Assembly: GCF_017980685.1 (NCBI RefSeq)
Contig: NZ_JACXXO010000017.1
Span: 53,055 to 117,054, forward strand
DNA: 64,000 nt
Reading direction: 5' to 3'
Source of the DNA: Pseudomonas iridis
GTDB lineage: Bacteria; Pseudomonadota; Gammaproteobacteria; Pseudomonadales; Pseudomonadaceae
The notes under the pieces were generated by a model that searched no databases, was not told where the DNA came from, and saw nothing but the letters and a program-made list of their open reading frames with translations. Positions 8,743 through 18,231 of the stretch are shown here, one piece after another. Every line of letters begins with the position of its first letter. Positions within the stretch are counted from its first letter, which is position 1. The translations under genes and the position numbers were made by a program.

Positions 8743-9246
8743 TCAGGCAACGGAAACGGGGCTGCGCAGGGTGTAGAAGGTGCACGGGTAGCCGTCTACA
8801 TCGCGGTGGCTCAAGGTGAATTCGACGCCGACCAATTCCGGCATCAGCCTGGCCCAGAAGCGTTGTGCAGGCAGGTTGGCGTCGATATGGAAAATCTGCC
8901 ACCGACCGGGGATTTGGCTCAAGAGGGTAGAGACGACAAACTGCGCGACGCCTTGGCCACGCATGCGCCGGGTGACGAAGAAGTAGCCGATATTGAATTC
9001 GGCGCCGTCGATGTGGGTTTCTTCATCCACCGTGATGAAGCCGGCGAGTTCGCCATCGACGCGGATCAGAAAAGGTCGGGTGGCCGGATGGCGCCAGTAA
9101 GCGTCTTCTGGCTGGAGGGCGAAGAAGCCATGCCCAGCGAGCTTCAGCGGTAGCCATTCGCTGAAGTCGTACATGTAGAACTGCATCAGGTTTTCGATGA
9201 TTTGCAGTTCGTCACGCTGGGCGGGGTGGAGTTCGATGTCAGGCAT
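8743..9246 (-). CDS. GNAT-family N-acetyltransferase
   Basis: 167 residues. The acetyl-CoA binding motif is RRMRGQGVAQFVV, preceded by the core strand FNIGYFFV. The N-terminal part HPAQRDELQIIENLMQFYMY is typical of this GNAT subgroup. The substrate is unknown. It is a cytoplasmic protein with no operon partner, since the topB gene downstream is 540 bp and a strand-matched gap away. Confidence 0.85.
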   Translation of the reverse strand: MPDIELHPAQRDELQIIENLMQFYMYDFSEWLPLKLAGHGFFALQPEDAYWRHPATRPFLIRVDGELAGFITVDEETHIDGAEFNIGYFFVTRRMRGQGVAQFVVSTLLSQIPGRWQIFHIDANLPAQRFWARLMPELVGVEFTLSHRDVDGYPCTFYTLRSPVSVA

Positions 9247-9294
9247 GCTTTGGGTTCCTGAGGGTGATGAACCTTTCAGGAACAGTAGCGCGTT

Positions 9295-11241
9295 TTACTT
9301 TTTGGCTGCCGGTTTCGCCGTGCGTTTGGTTGTGCCGGTTGATTTGCTACGCGTCGATTTGCGCTTGTTCTTCCACGGCGTAGCAGCCTTGCCGGCAGGC
9401 GGTGGGCCGCTGATGGTCAGGCTCAGGCCGGAACAGCGAGTTACCTGCTTGCTCATCCACGCCGCTTGCTTGGTGACGAATTCTTCCAGACTCATCTCAC
9501 CGCTCTGCACCATGTCCAGCGCCTGCTCCCAGATCGCCGTGGTGCCGGGGTCGGCAATCGCTCGGGGGACGGCGTCGATCAGACTGAACGCCGCCGGTGT
9601 TGCCGCAAGTGCCTTGCCGTTTTTCACCAGATAACCGCGATCGAGCAAACCCTGAATGATCGATGCACGGGTCGCTTCGGTGCCGATGCCGGTGGTGTCC
9701 TTGAGCTTCTGTTTGAGCAGCGGATCTTCCACCAGTTTGGCAACGTTCTTCATCGCCTTGATCAGATCGCCTTCGGTGTAGGGCTTGGGTGGCTGCGTCC
9801 ACAAATCCTTGAGCTTCACATCAGCAACGGCGCAATCGATACCTTGGCCAAGCGTCGGCAAGGTTTGCGGTGCCGGTGCTTCACGGCCCTTGGTCGGTGC
9901 CAGTGCCTCGGGCAGTGCGCGCTTCCAGCCCGGTTCGATGATCTGTTTGCCGACGGCACGCAACGCTTCACCGGCGCAATCGAAATCAGCCTGGGTGCGG
10001 TCGTATTCGTGGTTGGGTAGAAACTGCGCCAGATACCGCGCGCGGATGAGTGTGTAGACCGCGCGGTGCTTGCCCGTCAGGCGTTCAAGGTTTTTCGCCG
10101 CAGCGGTCGGGATGATGCCGTGGTGCGCGGTGACCTTGCTGTCGTTCCACGCCCGGGAGCGACGTTGCGGCTCGAGAAAGCCTTGCAGCGCTTCGAGGCT
10201 CGGGTCGGCCTGACGCAATGCCGCGAGAATCCCCGGTGCCTCACCGTGCTGGCTCAGCGGCAGAAAACCGCAATCGCTGCGCGGATAGGTGACGACTTTG
10301 TAGGTTTCGTAGAGTGCCTGGGCGATGTCGAGGGTTTCCTGCGCACCGAGGCCGAGTTTTTTCGAGCAGACTTCCTGCAACGTACCGAGGTCGAAGGGCA
10401 GGGGCGCCACTTCACGCATGCGCTCGGTGCGTAGCTTGACGACCCGAGCAGTGGCGGCGCTACCGATCGCGGCGGCTGCTTGTTGCGCGAGTGCCTGATT
10501 CAAACAACGATCCTGATCATCACAGACGTCCGACGGCGCGCGCCATTGTGCGGTAAACGGCGTGCCGTTGTGCAGCAGTTGCACGTCGATCGCCCAAAAC
10601 GGCACCGGCACGAAGTCGGCGATGCTGCGATCGCGATCCACCACCAGGCGCAATGTCGGCGTCTGTACTCGACCGACCGGCAACACACCTTGATAGCCCG
10701 ACTGCCGACCGAGCAGGGTGAACAGGCGGCTCATGTTCATGCCGATCAGCCAATCCGCCCGGGAGCGGCCCAGTGCCGAGTGATACAGGCTGAACGTCTC
10801 GGCACCTGGCTTTAACGCGGCCAGGGACTTGCGAATCGACGCCTCGTCCAGTGCCGACAGCCACAAGCGGCGGATCGGCCCGCGATAGCGGCAATGCTCG
10901 ACCAGTTCCCGGGCAATCATCTCGCCCTCACGGTCGGCGTCGGTGGCGATGATCAGTTCGCTGGCCTCGCCGAGCAGGCGTTTGACGGCTTTGTACTGAC
11001 TGGCGGTTCGCGGCTTGACGGTCATTTTCCATTTGTCCGGAATGATCGGCAGATCCGCCAGTACCCAGCGCTTGTAGCGTGCGTCGTAGGCGTCCGGCGG
11101 AGCGGTTTCCAGCAAATGGCCGATGCACCAGGTCACCGTGACGTCTGTTCCCAGCCAGCAGCCGTCGCCCCGGCGCCTGGCACCGAGTACGGCCGCAATG
11201 TCTTTGGCCTGGGAAGGTTTTTCACAGAGGTACAGCCGCAT
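9295..11241 (-). CDS. topB: DNA topoisomerase III
   Basis: Type IA topoisomerase of 648 residues that decatenates and relaxes negatively supercoiled DNA. The TOPRIM domain at the N-terminus has EKPSQAKD and the metal-binding TDADREGE (101-108). The active-site tyrosine is Tyr319 in TYPRSD. The C-terminus ends in a Lys/Arg-rich tail (from about residue 620) rather than zinc fingers. ATG 11241 gives the conserved MRLYLCEKPSQAKD start. Confidence 0.96.
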   Translation of the reverse strand: MRLYLCEKPSQAKDIAAVLGARRRGDGCWLGTDVTVTWCIGHLLETAPPDAYDARYKRWVLADLPIIPDKWKMTVKPRTASQYKAVKRLLGEASELIIATDADREGEMIARELVEHCRYRGPIRRLWLSALDEASIRKSLAALKPGAETFSLYHSALGRSRADWLIGMNMSRLFTLLGRQSGYQGVLPVGRVQTPTLRLVVDRDRSIADFVPVPFWAIDVQLLHNGTPFTAQWRAPSDVCDDQDRCLNQALAQQAAAAIGSAATARVVKLRTERMREVAPLPFDLGTLQEVCSKKLGLGAQETLDIAQALYETYKVVTYPRSDCGFLPLSQHGEAPGILAALRQADPSLEALQGFLEPQRRSRAWNDSKVTAHHGIIPTAAAKNLERLTGKHRAVYTLIRARYLAQFLPNHEYDRTQADFDCAGEALRAVGKQIIEPGWKRALPEALAPTKGREAPAPQTLPTLGQGIDCAVADVKLKDLWTQPPKPYTEGDLIKAMKNVAKLVEDPLLKQKLKDTTGIGTEATRASIIQGLLDRGYLVKNGKALAATPAAFSLIDAVPRAIADPGTTAIWEQALDMVQSGEMSLEEFVTKQAAWMSKQVTRCSGLSLTISGPPPAGKAATPWKNKRKSTRSKSTGTTKRTAKPAAKK

Positions 11242-11372
11242 AACTGCCACGTCGATCAATGTCCGAAGAGGTGCACAGAATGGCCGCACTTACGCCCAAG
11301 GGCAACTTTTATCTGTATGGATATACAGATAAAAATCATTGCTGATAATGACCTGCGTGATGCCCGAAAAGC

Positions 11373-11407
11373 AGCCCTCTCCCTCGGGAGAGTGTTGGGG
11401 TGAGGGA
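11373..11407. repeat. Single copy of the GGGAGAG..GGGGTGAGGG repeat
   Basis: The segment CCCTCTCCCTCGGGAGAG followed by TTGGGGTGAGGGAC matches the repeat pair at 7659-7810. It lies in the promoter-side gap of the DUF427 gene. Confidence 0.6.
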
Positions 11408-11493
11408 CTTTTGCCGTTCGGCCGTAATCCCGACCGCATCCGCGGTCATCAGCTATACCTGAACCGGTCTGTTCGCCGTTTTAGGAGAACCTC

Positions 11494-11862
11494 ATGAAAA
11501 CCTCCGGCCCCAGCCCCGTCATCACCCTCGAACAACTTACAGGTTGCCTGCTGGTGAAATTCCATGGCATCCAGGTCGCCGCATCCTCCCACGCGATGAT
11601 CCTCAACGAGGCCAACTACCCACCCGTGTACTACGTTCCCCGCGAAGACATCGACGAAAAGTATTTCGCCCGAACCGACCACACCAGTTATTGCCCGTAC
11701 AAGGGCGACGCCAATTACTTCAGCCTGCAGGTGCCGGGGCATGAGGGGGCGAATGCGGTGTGGACTTACGAGAAACCGAAAATATCGGTCGATCAGATCA
11801 AAAACTATGTGGCGTTTTATCCGGATCAGGTGAAGTTTGAGGTGATCAAGGCTGATGCCTGA
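11494..11862 (+). CDS. DUF427 family protein
   Basis: 122 residues. The family signature is YPPVYYVPREDI followed by RTDHTSYCPYKGDANYFSL, in which Cys and Tyr are invariant in DUF427. TAGGAG precedes the ATG by 8 nt. The fold is a small beta-barrel of unknown biochemical role. No partner gene; the neighbour MFS gene is convergent. Confidence 0.9.
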   Translation: MKTSGPSPVITLEQLTGCLLVKFHGIQVAASSHAMILNEANYPPVYYVPREDIDEKYFARTDHTSYCPYKGDANYFSLQVPGHEGANAVWTYEKPKISVDQIKNYVAFYPDQVKFEVIKADA

Positions 11863-11917
11863 AAAAAGGGTGGCGAGAGAGCAAGCGCTCTCGCCACCGA
11901 TGGTTCAGGCGTTAACT

Positions 11918-13540
11918 TCAGTTCTTGTCCAGATCGATATTCTTCGTCTCCCGCAAAAAGATCAGCCCCACCACCAGGCTCACCCCGGTAATCAACACCG
12001 GGTACCACAGCCCATAAAAAATATCCCCGGTGTACACCACCAGCGCGAACGATACCGTTGGCAGAAAACCGCCGAACCAGCCGTTGCCAATGTGGTACGG
12101 CAGCGACATCGAGGTGTAGCGGATGCGGGTCGGGAACAGTTCGACCATCAGCGCCGCGAGCGGGCCGTAGCACATGGCGGAGATGATGATCAGCGCCACG
12201 ATCAGGGCGACGATCATCGGTTTGTTGGTCTGCTGCACATCGGCTTGTTGCGGATAGCCGGCGAGGGTGATTGCGCCGCGTAAGGCAGATTCATCGAAGC
12301 CGTCGAGTTTCACGTCGCCAACACTGACCTGTACGGCGCTGCCGGCCGGTGCGGCGGCGCTGGAGTAGGGCAGGCCTTGTTTGACCAGGAAGGTTTTGAC
12401 CTTGTCGCACGGGCTGTCAAATTTCGCCTTGCCCACCGGGTCGAACTGGAAGGTACACGTCGCAGGGTCGGCCAGCACCGTAATCGGCGCCTGACGGCTG
12501 GCCTGATCGATCGCCGGGTTGGCGTAATGCGCGAGGGATTTGAAAATCGGGAAGTACAGCACCGTCGCCAGCAGCAGGCCGAGCATCAGTACCGGTTTGC
12601 GTCCGACCTTGTCCGACAGCCAGCCGAAGAAAATGAAGAACGGCGCGCCGATCACCACGCTGATAATCAGCAAGGTGTTGGCCAGCGCCGGATCCATTTT
12701 CAGAAACTGGGTGAGGAAGAACAGCACGTAGAATTGCGCTGCGTAGAAGGTCACGGCTTGCCCGGCGTTAATGCTGAACAGCGCGATCAGCACGACTTTG
12801 AGGTTTTCCCATTTGCCGAAGGATTCGCGGATCGGCGCCTTCGAGGTTTTGCCTTCCTCTTTCATCTTCAGATAGGCCGGCGACTCGTGCAGGCTCAGGC
12901 GAATCCAGGTGGAAATGCCCAGCAGCACAATCGACAGCAGGAACGGAATCCGCCAGCCCCACACTTCAAACTGATCGCCAGTGAAATAACGGCAACCGAG
13001 CACCACCAGCAGCGACAGCAGCAGGCCTAGGGTCGCGGTGGACTGAATCCAGCTGGTATGGAACCCGCGTTTGCCCATCGGCGCGTGTTCGGCCACGTAG
13101 GTTGCGGCGCCGCCGTACTCGCCACCGAGCGCCAGGCCCTGAAGCATGCGCAGCACCACCAGAATGATCGGCGCGGCGATGCCGATGCTGGCGTAGGTCG
13201 GCAACAGCCCGACACAGAACGTCGCCACGCCCATCAAAATGATGGTCGCGAGGAAGGTGTATTTACGTCCGATCATGTCCCCCAACCGACCGAACACCAG
13301 TGCCCCGAACGGCCGCACGATGAATCCGGCGGCAAACGCCATCAGCGCAAAGATGAACGCCGTGGTGTCGTTGACTCCGGCGAAAAACTGCTTGCTGATC
13401 ACCGCCGCGAGGGCGCCATAGAGGAAAAAGTCATACCACTCGAACACCGTTCCCAGTGATGAAGCGAAGATGACTTTGCGTGTATCCGGGCTGGTTTGCG
13501 CGCTGTACGCGGCGTCCAGCGGCTGAGCGTGTTCTGACAT
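11918..13540 (-). CDS. MFS transporter, metabolite:H+ symporter (MHS) family
   Basis: Twelve-TM secondary transporter of 540 residues. The N-terminus SSLGTVFEWYDFFLYG and GRLGDMIGRKYTFL are diagnostic of the MHS (ProP/KgtP/ShiA-like) subfamily. A hydrophilic insert of about 80 residues containing two Cys (ATCTFQFDP, DSPCDKV) sits between TM8 and TM9, which is longer than usual. GAGGG lies 8 nt before ATG 13540. It lies 176 bp downstream of the GMC oxidoreductase, suggesting uptake of its substrate. Confidence 0.9.
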   Translation of the reverse strand: MSEHAQPLDAAYSAQTSPDTRKVIFASSLGTVFEWYDFFLYGALAAVISKQFFAGVNDTTAFIFALMAFAAGFIVRPFGALVFGRLGDMIGRKYTFLATIILMGVATFCVGLLPTYASIGIAAPIILVVLRMLQGLALGGEYGGAATYVAEHAPMGKRGFHTSWIQSTATLGLLLSLLVVLGCRYFTGDQFEVWGWRIPFLLSIVLLGISTWIRLSLHESPAYLKMKEEGKTSKAPIRESFGKWENLKVVLIALFSINAGQAVTFYAAQFYVLFFLTQFLKMDPALANTLLIISVVIGAPFFIFFGWLSDKVGRKPVLMLGLLLATVLYFPIFKSLAHYANPAIDQASRQAPITVLADPATCTFQFDPVGKAKFDSPCDKVKTFLVKQGLPYSSAAAPAGSAVQVSVGDVKLDGFDESALRGAITLAGYPQQADVQQTNKPMIVALIVALIIISAMCYGPLAALMVELFPTRIRYTSMSLPYHIGNGWFGGFLPTVSFALVVYTGDIFYGLWYPVLITGVSLVVGLIFLRETKNIDLDKN

Positions 13541-13628
13541 ATCGGTATCCCTCACAGTGATTGTTTTTGTTGTTCCACTGGTGTTGCCTGTCCGGGTGCT
13601 GCGCGATGCCTTGAATTAACGCGGTTCC

Positions 13629-13723
13629 CTGTAGGAGCTGCCGAAGGCTGCGATCTTTTGATTTTGTTTTTTACAATCAAAAGCAAGGTCACAAGATCGC
13701 AGCCTTCGGCAGCTCCTACAGGG
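13629..13723. repeat. REP-like palindrome overlapping a stop codon
   Basis: TGTAGGAGCTGCCGAAGGCTGCG and its inverted copy flank an A/T loop. The right arm contains the TAG stop of the GMC oxidoreductase gene at 13716-13718. Confidence 0.85.
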
Positions 13724-15362
13724 TTTCGGTGAGTTCGGGTTTTTGGGTTTGGCTCCTTTTTTCCGGGTTGAGGATCAGTTGCGCGGCCTTCTCGGCAATC
13801 ATCAGCGTAGGCGAACAGGTGTTGCCCGAGATGATCCTCGGCATGATCGAGGCGTCGGCAACGCGCAAGCCGGGCACGCCGTGGACGCGCAACTGCGCAT
13901 CGACCACCGCCTCGCCGTCGTTGCCCATGCGGCAGGTGCCGACCGGATGGAAAATCGTCGTGCCGATCCGCGCCGCCGCTTCGTGCAGTTGCTCTTCGCT
14001 TTGCAGGCTGTCGCCCGGCAAATACTCGACCGGTTTGAACGCTTGCAGGGCAGGGGCGCTGACGATGCGTCGGGTCAGGCGGATGGCGTCGGCGGCCACG
14101 CGCAGGTCTTCGGGGTGGCTCAGATAATTGGGTTGGATCAGCGGCGCCTCTTGCGGATCCGCCGAGCGAATGTCGATGCGGCCACGGCTCTGCGGACGCA
14201 AATCGCACACCGACGCGGTGAAGGCTGGGAAGCTGTGCAACGGCTCGCCAAAGCGCTCCAGCGACAGCGGCTGCACGTGGTATTCAAGATTTGCCGACGT
14301 CTGCTCCGGCCCCGATCGGGCAAACGCGCCCAACTGACTCGGCGCCATCGACAACGGCCCGCTGCGGTCGTACAGATAACGCAGGCCCATGCCCATCTTG
14401 CCCCACACGCTGCCGGCGATCTGATTGAGGGTGCGGGCGTTTTCCAGTTTGTAGATCAGGCGCAGTTGCAGGTGATCCTGCAGATTACCGCCAACCCCCG
14501 GCAACTCATGAATCACGCCAATGCCGAGGCGTTCCAGTAATGGTCGCGGGCCAATCCCGGAGCGCTGCAGAATGCTTGGCGAGCCGACCGAACCGGCGCA
14601 CAACACGATCTCCTTGCGCGCCTTGAAGCGTTTCACCTGACCTTCGTGACGCGCACTGACAGAAGCGGCGCGGCCGTTCTCAAGCAAAACACGATCGACC
14701 TCAACCCCGGTCAGCACCGTCAGATTCGCCCGGTCACGTATCGGTTTGAGAAAGGCTTTGGCCGCGTTCCAGCGCACGCCGGCCTTCTGATTGACCTGAA
14801 AGTAGCCGCAACCCTCGTTGTCGCCCTGATTGAAGTCCTCAACAGAGGCAATCCCGCTTTGTTCAGCGGCGCTGCGAAAGGCATCCAGAACCGGCCACGA
14901 CAAGCGCTGTTGTTCGACCCGCCATTCACCCTTGGCACCGTGAAATTCAGCGCTGCCGGCAAAATGGTTTTCGCTCTGCTTGAACAGCGGCAGCACGTCG
15001 TTCCAGGCCCAGCCCGGATTGCCTTCCGCCGCCCAGCTGTCGTAGTCGTTGGCCTGGCCGCGCATGTAGATCATGCCGTTGATGGAAGAACAGCCGCCAA
15101 GCACTTTGCCGCGCGGATAGCTCAGGCTGCGACCTTGCAGACCGGGTTGCACTTCAGTCTTGAAGCACCAATCGGTGCGCGGGTTGCCGATGCAGAACAG
15201 ATAGCCAACGGGGATGTGAATCCAGGCGTAGTTGTCGCGTCCGCCGGCTTCGAGCAGCAACACGCGCTGCTGTGGATCAGCCGACAGCCGATTGGCCAGC
15301 AAACACCCGGCGGGGCCCGCGCCGACCACGATGTAATCGTATTCATCGAGGGAAGTCTGCAT
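13716..15362 (-). CDS. GMC-family FAD oxidoreductase (choline/alcohol dehydrogenase-like)
   Basis: 548 residues. The N-terminal dinucleotide fold is YIVVGAGPAGCLLANRL, followed by the GMC signature PRGKVLGGCSSINGMIYMRG. The catalytic His lies in FHPVGTCRMG and the Asn in ISGNTCSPTLMIAEKAA. The ATG at 15362 removes a non-conserved extension. The downstream MHS transporter and divergent LysR gene form a plausible uptake and oxidation module. Substrate is not determinable; choline itself is unlikely without betB or betI. Confidence 0.87.
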   Translation of the reverse strand: MQTSLDEYDYIVVGAGPAGCLLANRLSADPQQRVLLLEAGGRDNYAWIHIPVGYLFCIGNPRTDWCFKTEVQPGLQGRSLSYPRGKVLGGCSSINGMIYMRGQANDYDSWAAEGNPGWAWNDVLPLFKQSENHFAGSAEFHGAKGEWRVEQQRLSWPVLDAFRSAAEQSGIASVEDFNQGDNEGCGYFQVNQKAGVRWNAAKAFLKPIRDRANLTVLTGVEVDRVLLENGRAASVSARHEGQVKRFKARKEIVLCAGSVGSPSILQRSGIGPRPLLERLGIGVIHELPGVGGNLQDHLQLRLIYKLENARTLNQIAGSVWGKMGMGLRYLYDRSGPLSMAPSQLGAFARSGPEQTSANLEYHVQPLSLERFGEPLHSFPAFTASVCDLRPQSRGRIDIRSADPQEAPLIQPNYLSHPEDLRVAADAIRLTRRIVSAPALQAFKPVEYLPGDSLQSEEQLHEAAARIGTTIFHPVGTCRMGNDGEAVVDAQLRVHGVPGLRVADASIMPRIISGNTCSPTLMIAEKAAQLILNPEKRSQTQKPELTETL

Positions 15363-15494
15363 TCCCTGACCTCGCTTTTTGTTTTTATTGTCGGACACTC
15401 TAGTTGTTAGCTTTCGTTAAAAGAATGTTAGTTTTTGCGCAGCCGCTGTGCGTTTTCGAACAGCCTTGATGACCCTCGCTGACAAGGACACTCC

Positions 15495-16379
15495 ATGTTC
15501 GACTGGAACGACCTGCGGTTTTTCCTCGAGCTGCAACGCAGCGGACGCTTGCTCACCGCGGCCCGCCGTCTGAACACCACTCACGCTACGGTCGCCCGTC
15601 ACATCGAGGCCATCGAAAAAAGCCTTGGCACTGCGCTGTTCGTTCAGCACGCCCAAGGCTATGAAATGACCCCGGCCGGGGAAGCGCTGCTAAAGCACGC
15701 CGAAGCCATGGAAAACGTCGCGTTGCTGGCCCAGGAAGAAATCACCCAGTCCACCGCACCACTGGGCAAGATTCGCGTCGGTGTCACCGAAGGTCTCGGC
15801 GTCAAGTTCCTCGCCAGTCGCATGATCGGTCTGTTCGAACGTTACCCGGGCCTGGAAGTGGAACTGGTCGCGGTGCCGCGCTTCGTCAGCATCCTCAATC
15901 GCGAGGCGGAAATCAGCATTCATCTGGAGCGCCCGGCGGCGGACATGCTGGTCACCCGCAAACTCACCGACTACCGCCTCGCGCTGTATGCCAGCCAAAG
16001 CTATCTCGACAACGCGCCGCCATTGCGCAGCCGCGAAGACCTCGGGCGGCATGCCTGGATTGGCTATGTCGATGATCTGCTGTTCAGTCAGGAACTGATG
16101 TTCCTCAACAGCTTCTGCCGCAGCCCTCGCGTGGTGTTCCATAGCACCAGCGTCATCGCTCAGCAGGAAGCGGCGCGTTCGGGGTTGGGCATCGCCGTAT
16201 TGCCGTGCTACATGGCGGCCCCCGACCCGGACCTGGTGCCATTGCTGCCGGATGAGAGCATCGAGCGCAGTTACTGGATCAGCACACGAAGGGAATTGCA
16301 CAAGTCGGTGCGGTTGCGCGTGGTTTGGGATTATGTGGTGGGGTTGTGTGAGGCGGAGCAGGGGGTGTTGCTCGGATAA
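15495..16379 (+). CDS. LysR-family transcriptional regulator
   Basis: 294 residues. The HTH is in LTAARRLNTTHATVARHIEAIE and an effector-binding domain follows. It has the FDWNDLRFFLEL start typical of the subgroup that regulates adjacent dehydrogenase genes. AAGGA lies 7 nt before the ATG. It is divergent from the GMC oxidoreductase with 130 bp between, so it probably controls that gene and the transporter. Confidence 0.87.
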   Translation: MFDWNDLRFFLELQRSGRLLTAARRLNTTHATVARHIEAIEKSLGTALFVQHAQGYEMTPAGEALLKHAEAMENVALLAQEEITQSTAPLGKIRVGVTEGLGVKFLASRMIGLFERYPGLEVELVAVPRFVSILNREAEISIHLERPAADMLVTRKLTDYRLALYASQSYLDNAPPLRSREDLGRHAWIGYVDDLLFSQELMFLNSFCRSPRVVFHSTSVIAQQEAARSGLGIAVLPCYMAAPDPDLVPLLPDESIERSYWISTRRELHKSVRLRVVWDYVVGLCEAEQGVLLG

Positions 16380-16398
16380 CCCAGCCAACCTGAATTCC

Positions 16399-16493
16399 CC
16401 TGTGGGAGCGAGCCTGCTCGCGAAGGCGTCGTGTCAGTCAACGCTAATGCTTAATGATCCACCGCTTTCGCGAGCAGGCTCGCTCCCACAGGA
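16399..16493. repeat. Inverted REP pair (GAGCCTGCTCGC type)
   Basis: TGTGGGAGCGAGCCTGCTCGCGAA at 16400 and its inverted copy ending at 16493 form a hairpin between LysR and arsR. Confidence 0.85.
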
Positions 16494-16537
16494 TTAGTGT
16501 CCGGGAATGATTGGAGTGTAGATTCCAGGGTTGATTA

Positions 16538-16557
16538 ATATATGGATATCCGTATAT
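16538..16557. promoter_or_regulatory. ArsR operator
   Basis: ATATATGGATATCCGTATAT is a 20-bp dyad with 9 of 10 pairs matching, 30 bp before the arsR start. A further half-site TTCCATATG follows at 16563. ArsR/SmtB repressors bind such dyads over their own promoters and release on arsenite binding. Confidence 0.65.
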
Positions 16558-16587
16558 TCGGATTTCCATATGTACGAAGCCTGTCCC

Positions 16588-16935
16588 ATGATCACGCCCA
16601 CCGATGTCTTCAAAAGCCTGGCTGACGAGACCCGCGTCCGCGCCACCCTGTTGATTGCCGATCAGGGTGAGTTGTGTGTTTGCGAGCTGATGTGCGCCCT
16701 CGACGACAGTCAGCCAAAGATCAGCCGTCACCTGGCGCAATTGCGCAGCAACGGTCTGCTGCTCGATCGCCGCCAAGGCCAATGGGTCTATTACCGCCTC
16801 AATCCGCATCTGCCGGATTGGGTTCGCGAAATCCTGCAAGTGACGTGCAAAGCCAATGCCGACTGGCTCAAGGACAACGCCTCGCGTTTGCAGAAGATGG
16901 ATGGACGTCCTGTCCGCGAAGCGGCGTGCTGCTAA
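16588..16935 (+). CDS. arsR: ArsR-family arsenite-responsive repressor
   Basis: 115 residues from ATG 16588 (MITPTDVFKSLADETR, the usual start; ATG 16570 would add six residues). The arsenite-binding motif ELCVCELMCAL supplies three cysteines. The HTH is in SQPKISRHLAQLRSNGLL. The C-terminal CC may also bind metalloid. First gene of arsR-arsC-arsH, with 26 bp before arsC. Confidence 0.93.
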   Translation: MITPTDVFKSLADETRVRATLLIADQGELCVCELMCALDDSQPKISRHLAQLRSNGLLLDRRQGQWVYYRLNPHLPDWVREILQVTCKANADWLKDNASRLQKMDGRPVREAACC

Positions 16936-16961
16936 CTCATTAATATCTGCTGGAGCAACCC

Positions 16962-17432
16962 ATGCGAATCCTGTTCATGTGCACGGCCAACAGCTGTCGC
17001 AGCATCCTCTCAGAAGCAATGTTCAACCACGTGGCGCCGTCGGGATTCGAGGCGCTGAGTTCCGGAAGTTTCCCCAAAGGCCAGGTCTTGCCGCGCAGTC
17101 TCTTGACCTTGCAGCAGGCCGGCATAGCCACCGATGGCTTGTACAGCAAGGGTAACGACGCCTTCGAAAGCAACCCGCCGGACATCGTCATCACCGTCTG
17201 CGACAAGGCTGCCGGTGAAACCTGCCCGGTGTACTTCGGCCCGGCGCTGAAGGCCCATTGGGGGCTGGAAGATCCGTCCGAAGTCACGGGCGACGAAGCG
17301 GCGATCGATGCTGCTTTCCGCGCCACGCTGGCGCACATCGAGCAACGCTGCAAAGCCTTCCTCGAACTGCCCTTCAACCGCCTCAGCCGCGACGAACTCA
17401 AACTCGAACTCGACCGAATCGGTACGCTTTAA
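16962..17432 (+). CDS. arsC: Arsenate reductase, thioredoxin-coupled LMW-phosphatase type
   Basis: Reduces arsenate to arsenite. The P-loop is C7-TANSC12-R13-S, and the redox relay cysteines are Cys80 and Cys88 (TVCDKAAGETCP), as in the Staphylococcus-type enzyme that uses thioredoxin. 156 residues. GGAG lies 7 nt before the ATG. In many Pseudomonas operons an arsB or acr3 efflux gene precedes arsC; here there is none. Confidence 0.92.
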   Translation: MRILFMCTANSCRSILSEAMFNHVAPSGFEALSSGSFPKGQVLPRSLLTLQQAGIATDGLYSKGNDAFESNPPDIVITVCDKAAGETCPVYFGPALKAHWGLEDPSEVTGDEAAIDAAFRATLAHIEQRCKAFLELPFNRLSRDELKLELDRIGTL

Positions 17433-17444
17433 GGAGGCATGACA

Positions 17445-18143
17445 ATGTCAGACCACTTGCCCAATCTTGATCCAACCCTGTTCGAAGGCTTGCCAGCCTC
17501 CGCCTCGGGCGAGCACAAACCACGCATCCTGTTGCTCTACGGATCGACCCGCGAGCGCTCGTTCAGTCGCTTGCTGGTAGAGGAGGCCGCGCGCCTGCTC
17601 GAGCACTTTGGCGCCGAGACGCGCATCTTCAATCCGTCCGGTTTGCCACTGCCCGACGACGTCCCGGTCGACCATCCGAAAGTGCAGGAACTGCGCGAAC
17701 TGGTGCTGTGGTCAGAAGGCCAGGTCTGGTGCTCGCCGGAACGCCATGGCGCGATGTCGGCGGTGTTCAAGGCGCAGATCGACTGGGTGCCGCTGGAGCT
17801 TGGCGCGGTTCGCCCGACTCAGGGCAAAACCCTGGCAGTGATGCAGGTGTGCGGCGGTTCGCAGTCGTTCAACGTCGTCAATCAACTGCGCGTGTTGGGT
17901 CGCTGGATGCGCATGTTCACCATCCCAAACCAATCCTCGGTGCCGAAGGCCTGGATGGAGTTCGACGAAGCGGGGCGGATGAAACCGTCGCCGTATTACG
18001 ACCGGGTCGTCGATGTGATGGAAGAACTGGTGAAGTTCACGGTGCTGCTGCGCGACCGCCAGGACTTTCTGGTTGATCGCTACTCCGAACGCAAGGAAAG
18101 CGCCGAGCAACTGATGGCGCGGGTCAATCAACGTTCGATTTGA
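17445..18143 (+). CDS. arsH: ArsH, NADPH-dependent FMN oxidoreductase
   Basis: 232 residues, flavodoxin-like fold. LLYGSTRERSFSRLL is the FMN phosphate loop and SPERHGAMSAVFKAQIDW is the family signature. ArsH oxidises trivalent organoarsenicals and reduces quinones or metals with NADPH. ATG 17445 is preferred because AAGGAGG is 7 nt upstream; ATG 17439 is too near. Last gene of the ars operon. Confidence 0.93.
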   Translation: MSDHLPNLDPTLFEGLPASASGEHKPRILLLYGSTRERSFSRLLVEEAARLLEHFGAETRIFNPSGLPLPDDVPVDHPKVQELRELVLWSEGQVWCSPERHGAMSAVFKAQIDWVPLELGAVRPTQGKTLAVMQVCGGSQSFNVVNQLRVLGRWMRMFTIPNQSSVPKAWMEFDEAGRMKPSPYYDRVVDVMEELVKFTVLLRDRQDFLVDRYSERKESAEQLMARVNQRSI

Positions 18144-18231
18144 AGGTAACCAGACGAACGTTGCACAAACCTTCTAGCCGCACGCAGCCGATTGTGGATT
18201 ACTGCGTGCAGCCCATCACTGTACTCGAGCC

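Noticed and set aside
13716..15362. Choline dehydrogenase BetA
   Set aside because: GMC family is clear but betB, betI and betT are absent nearby, so the substrate is left open.
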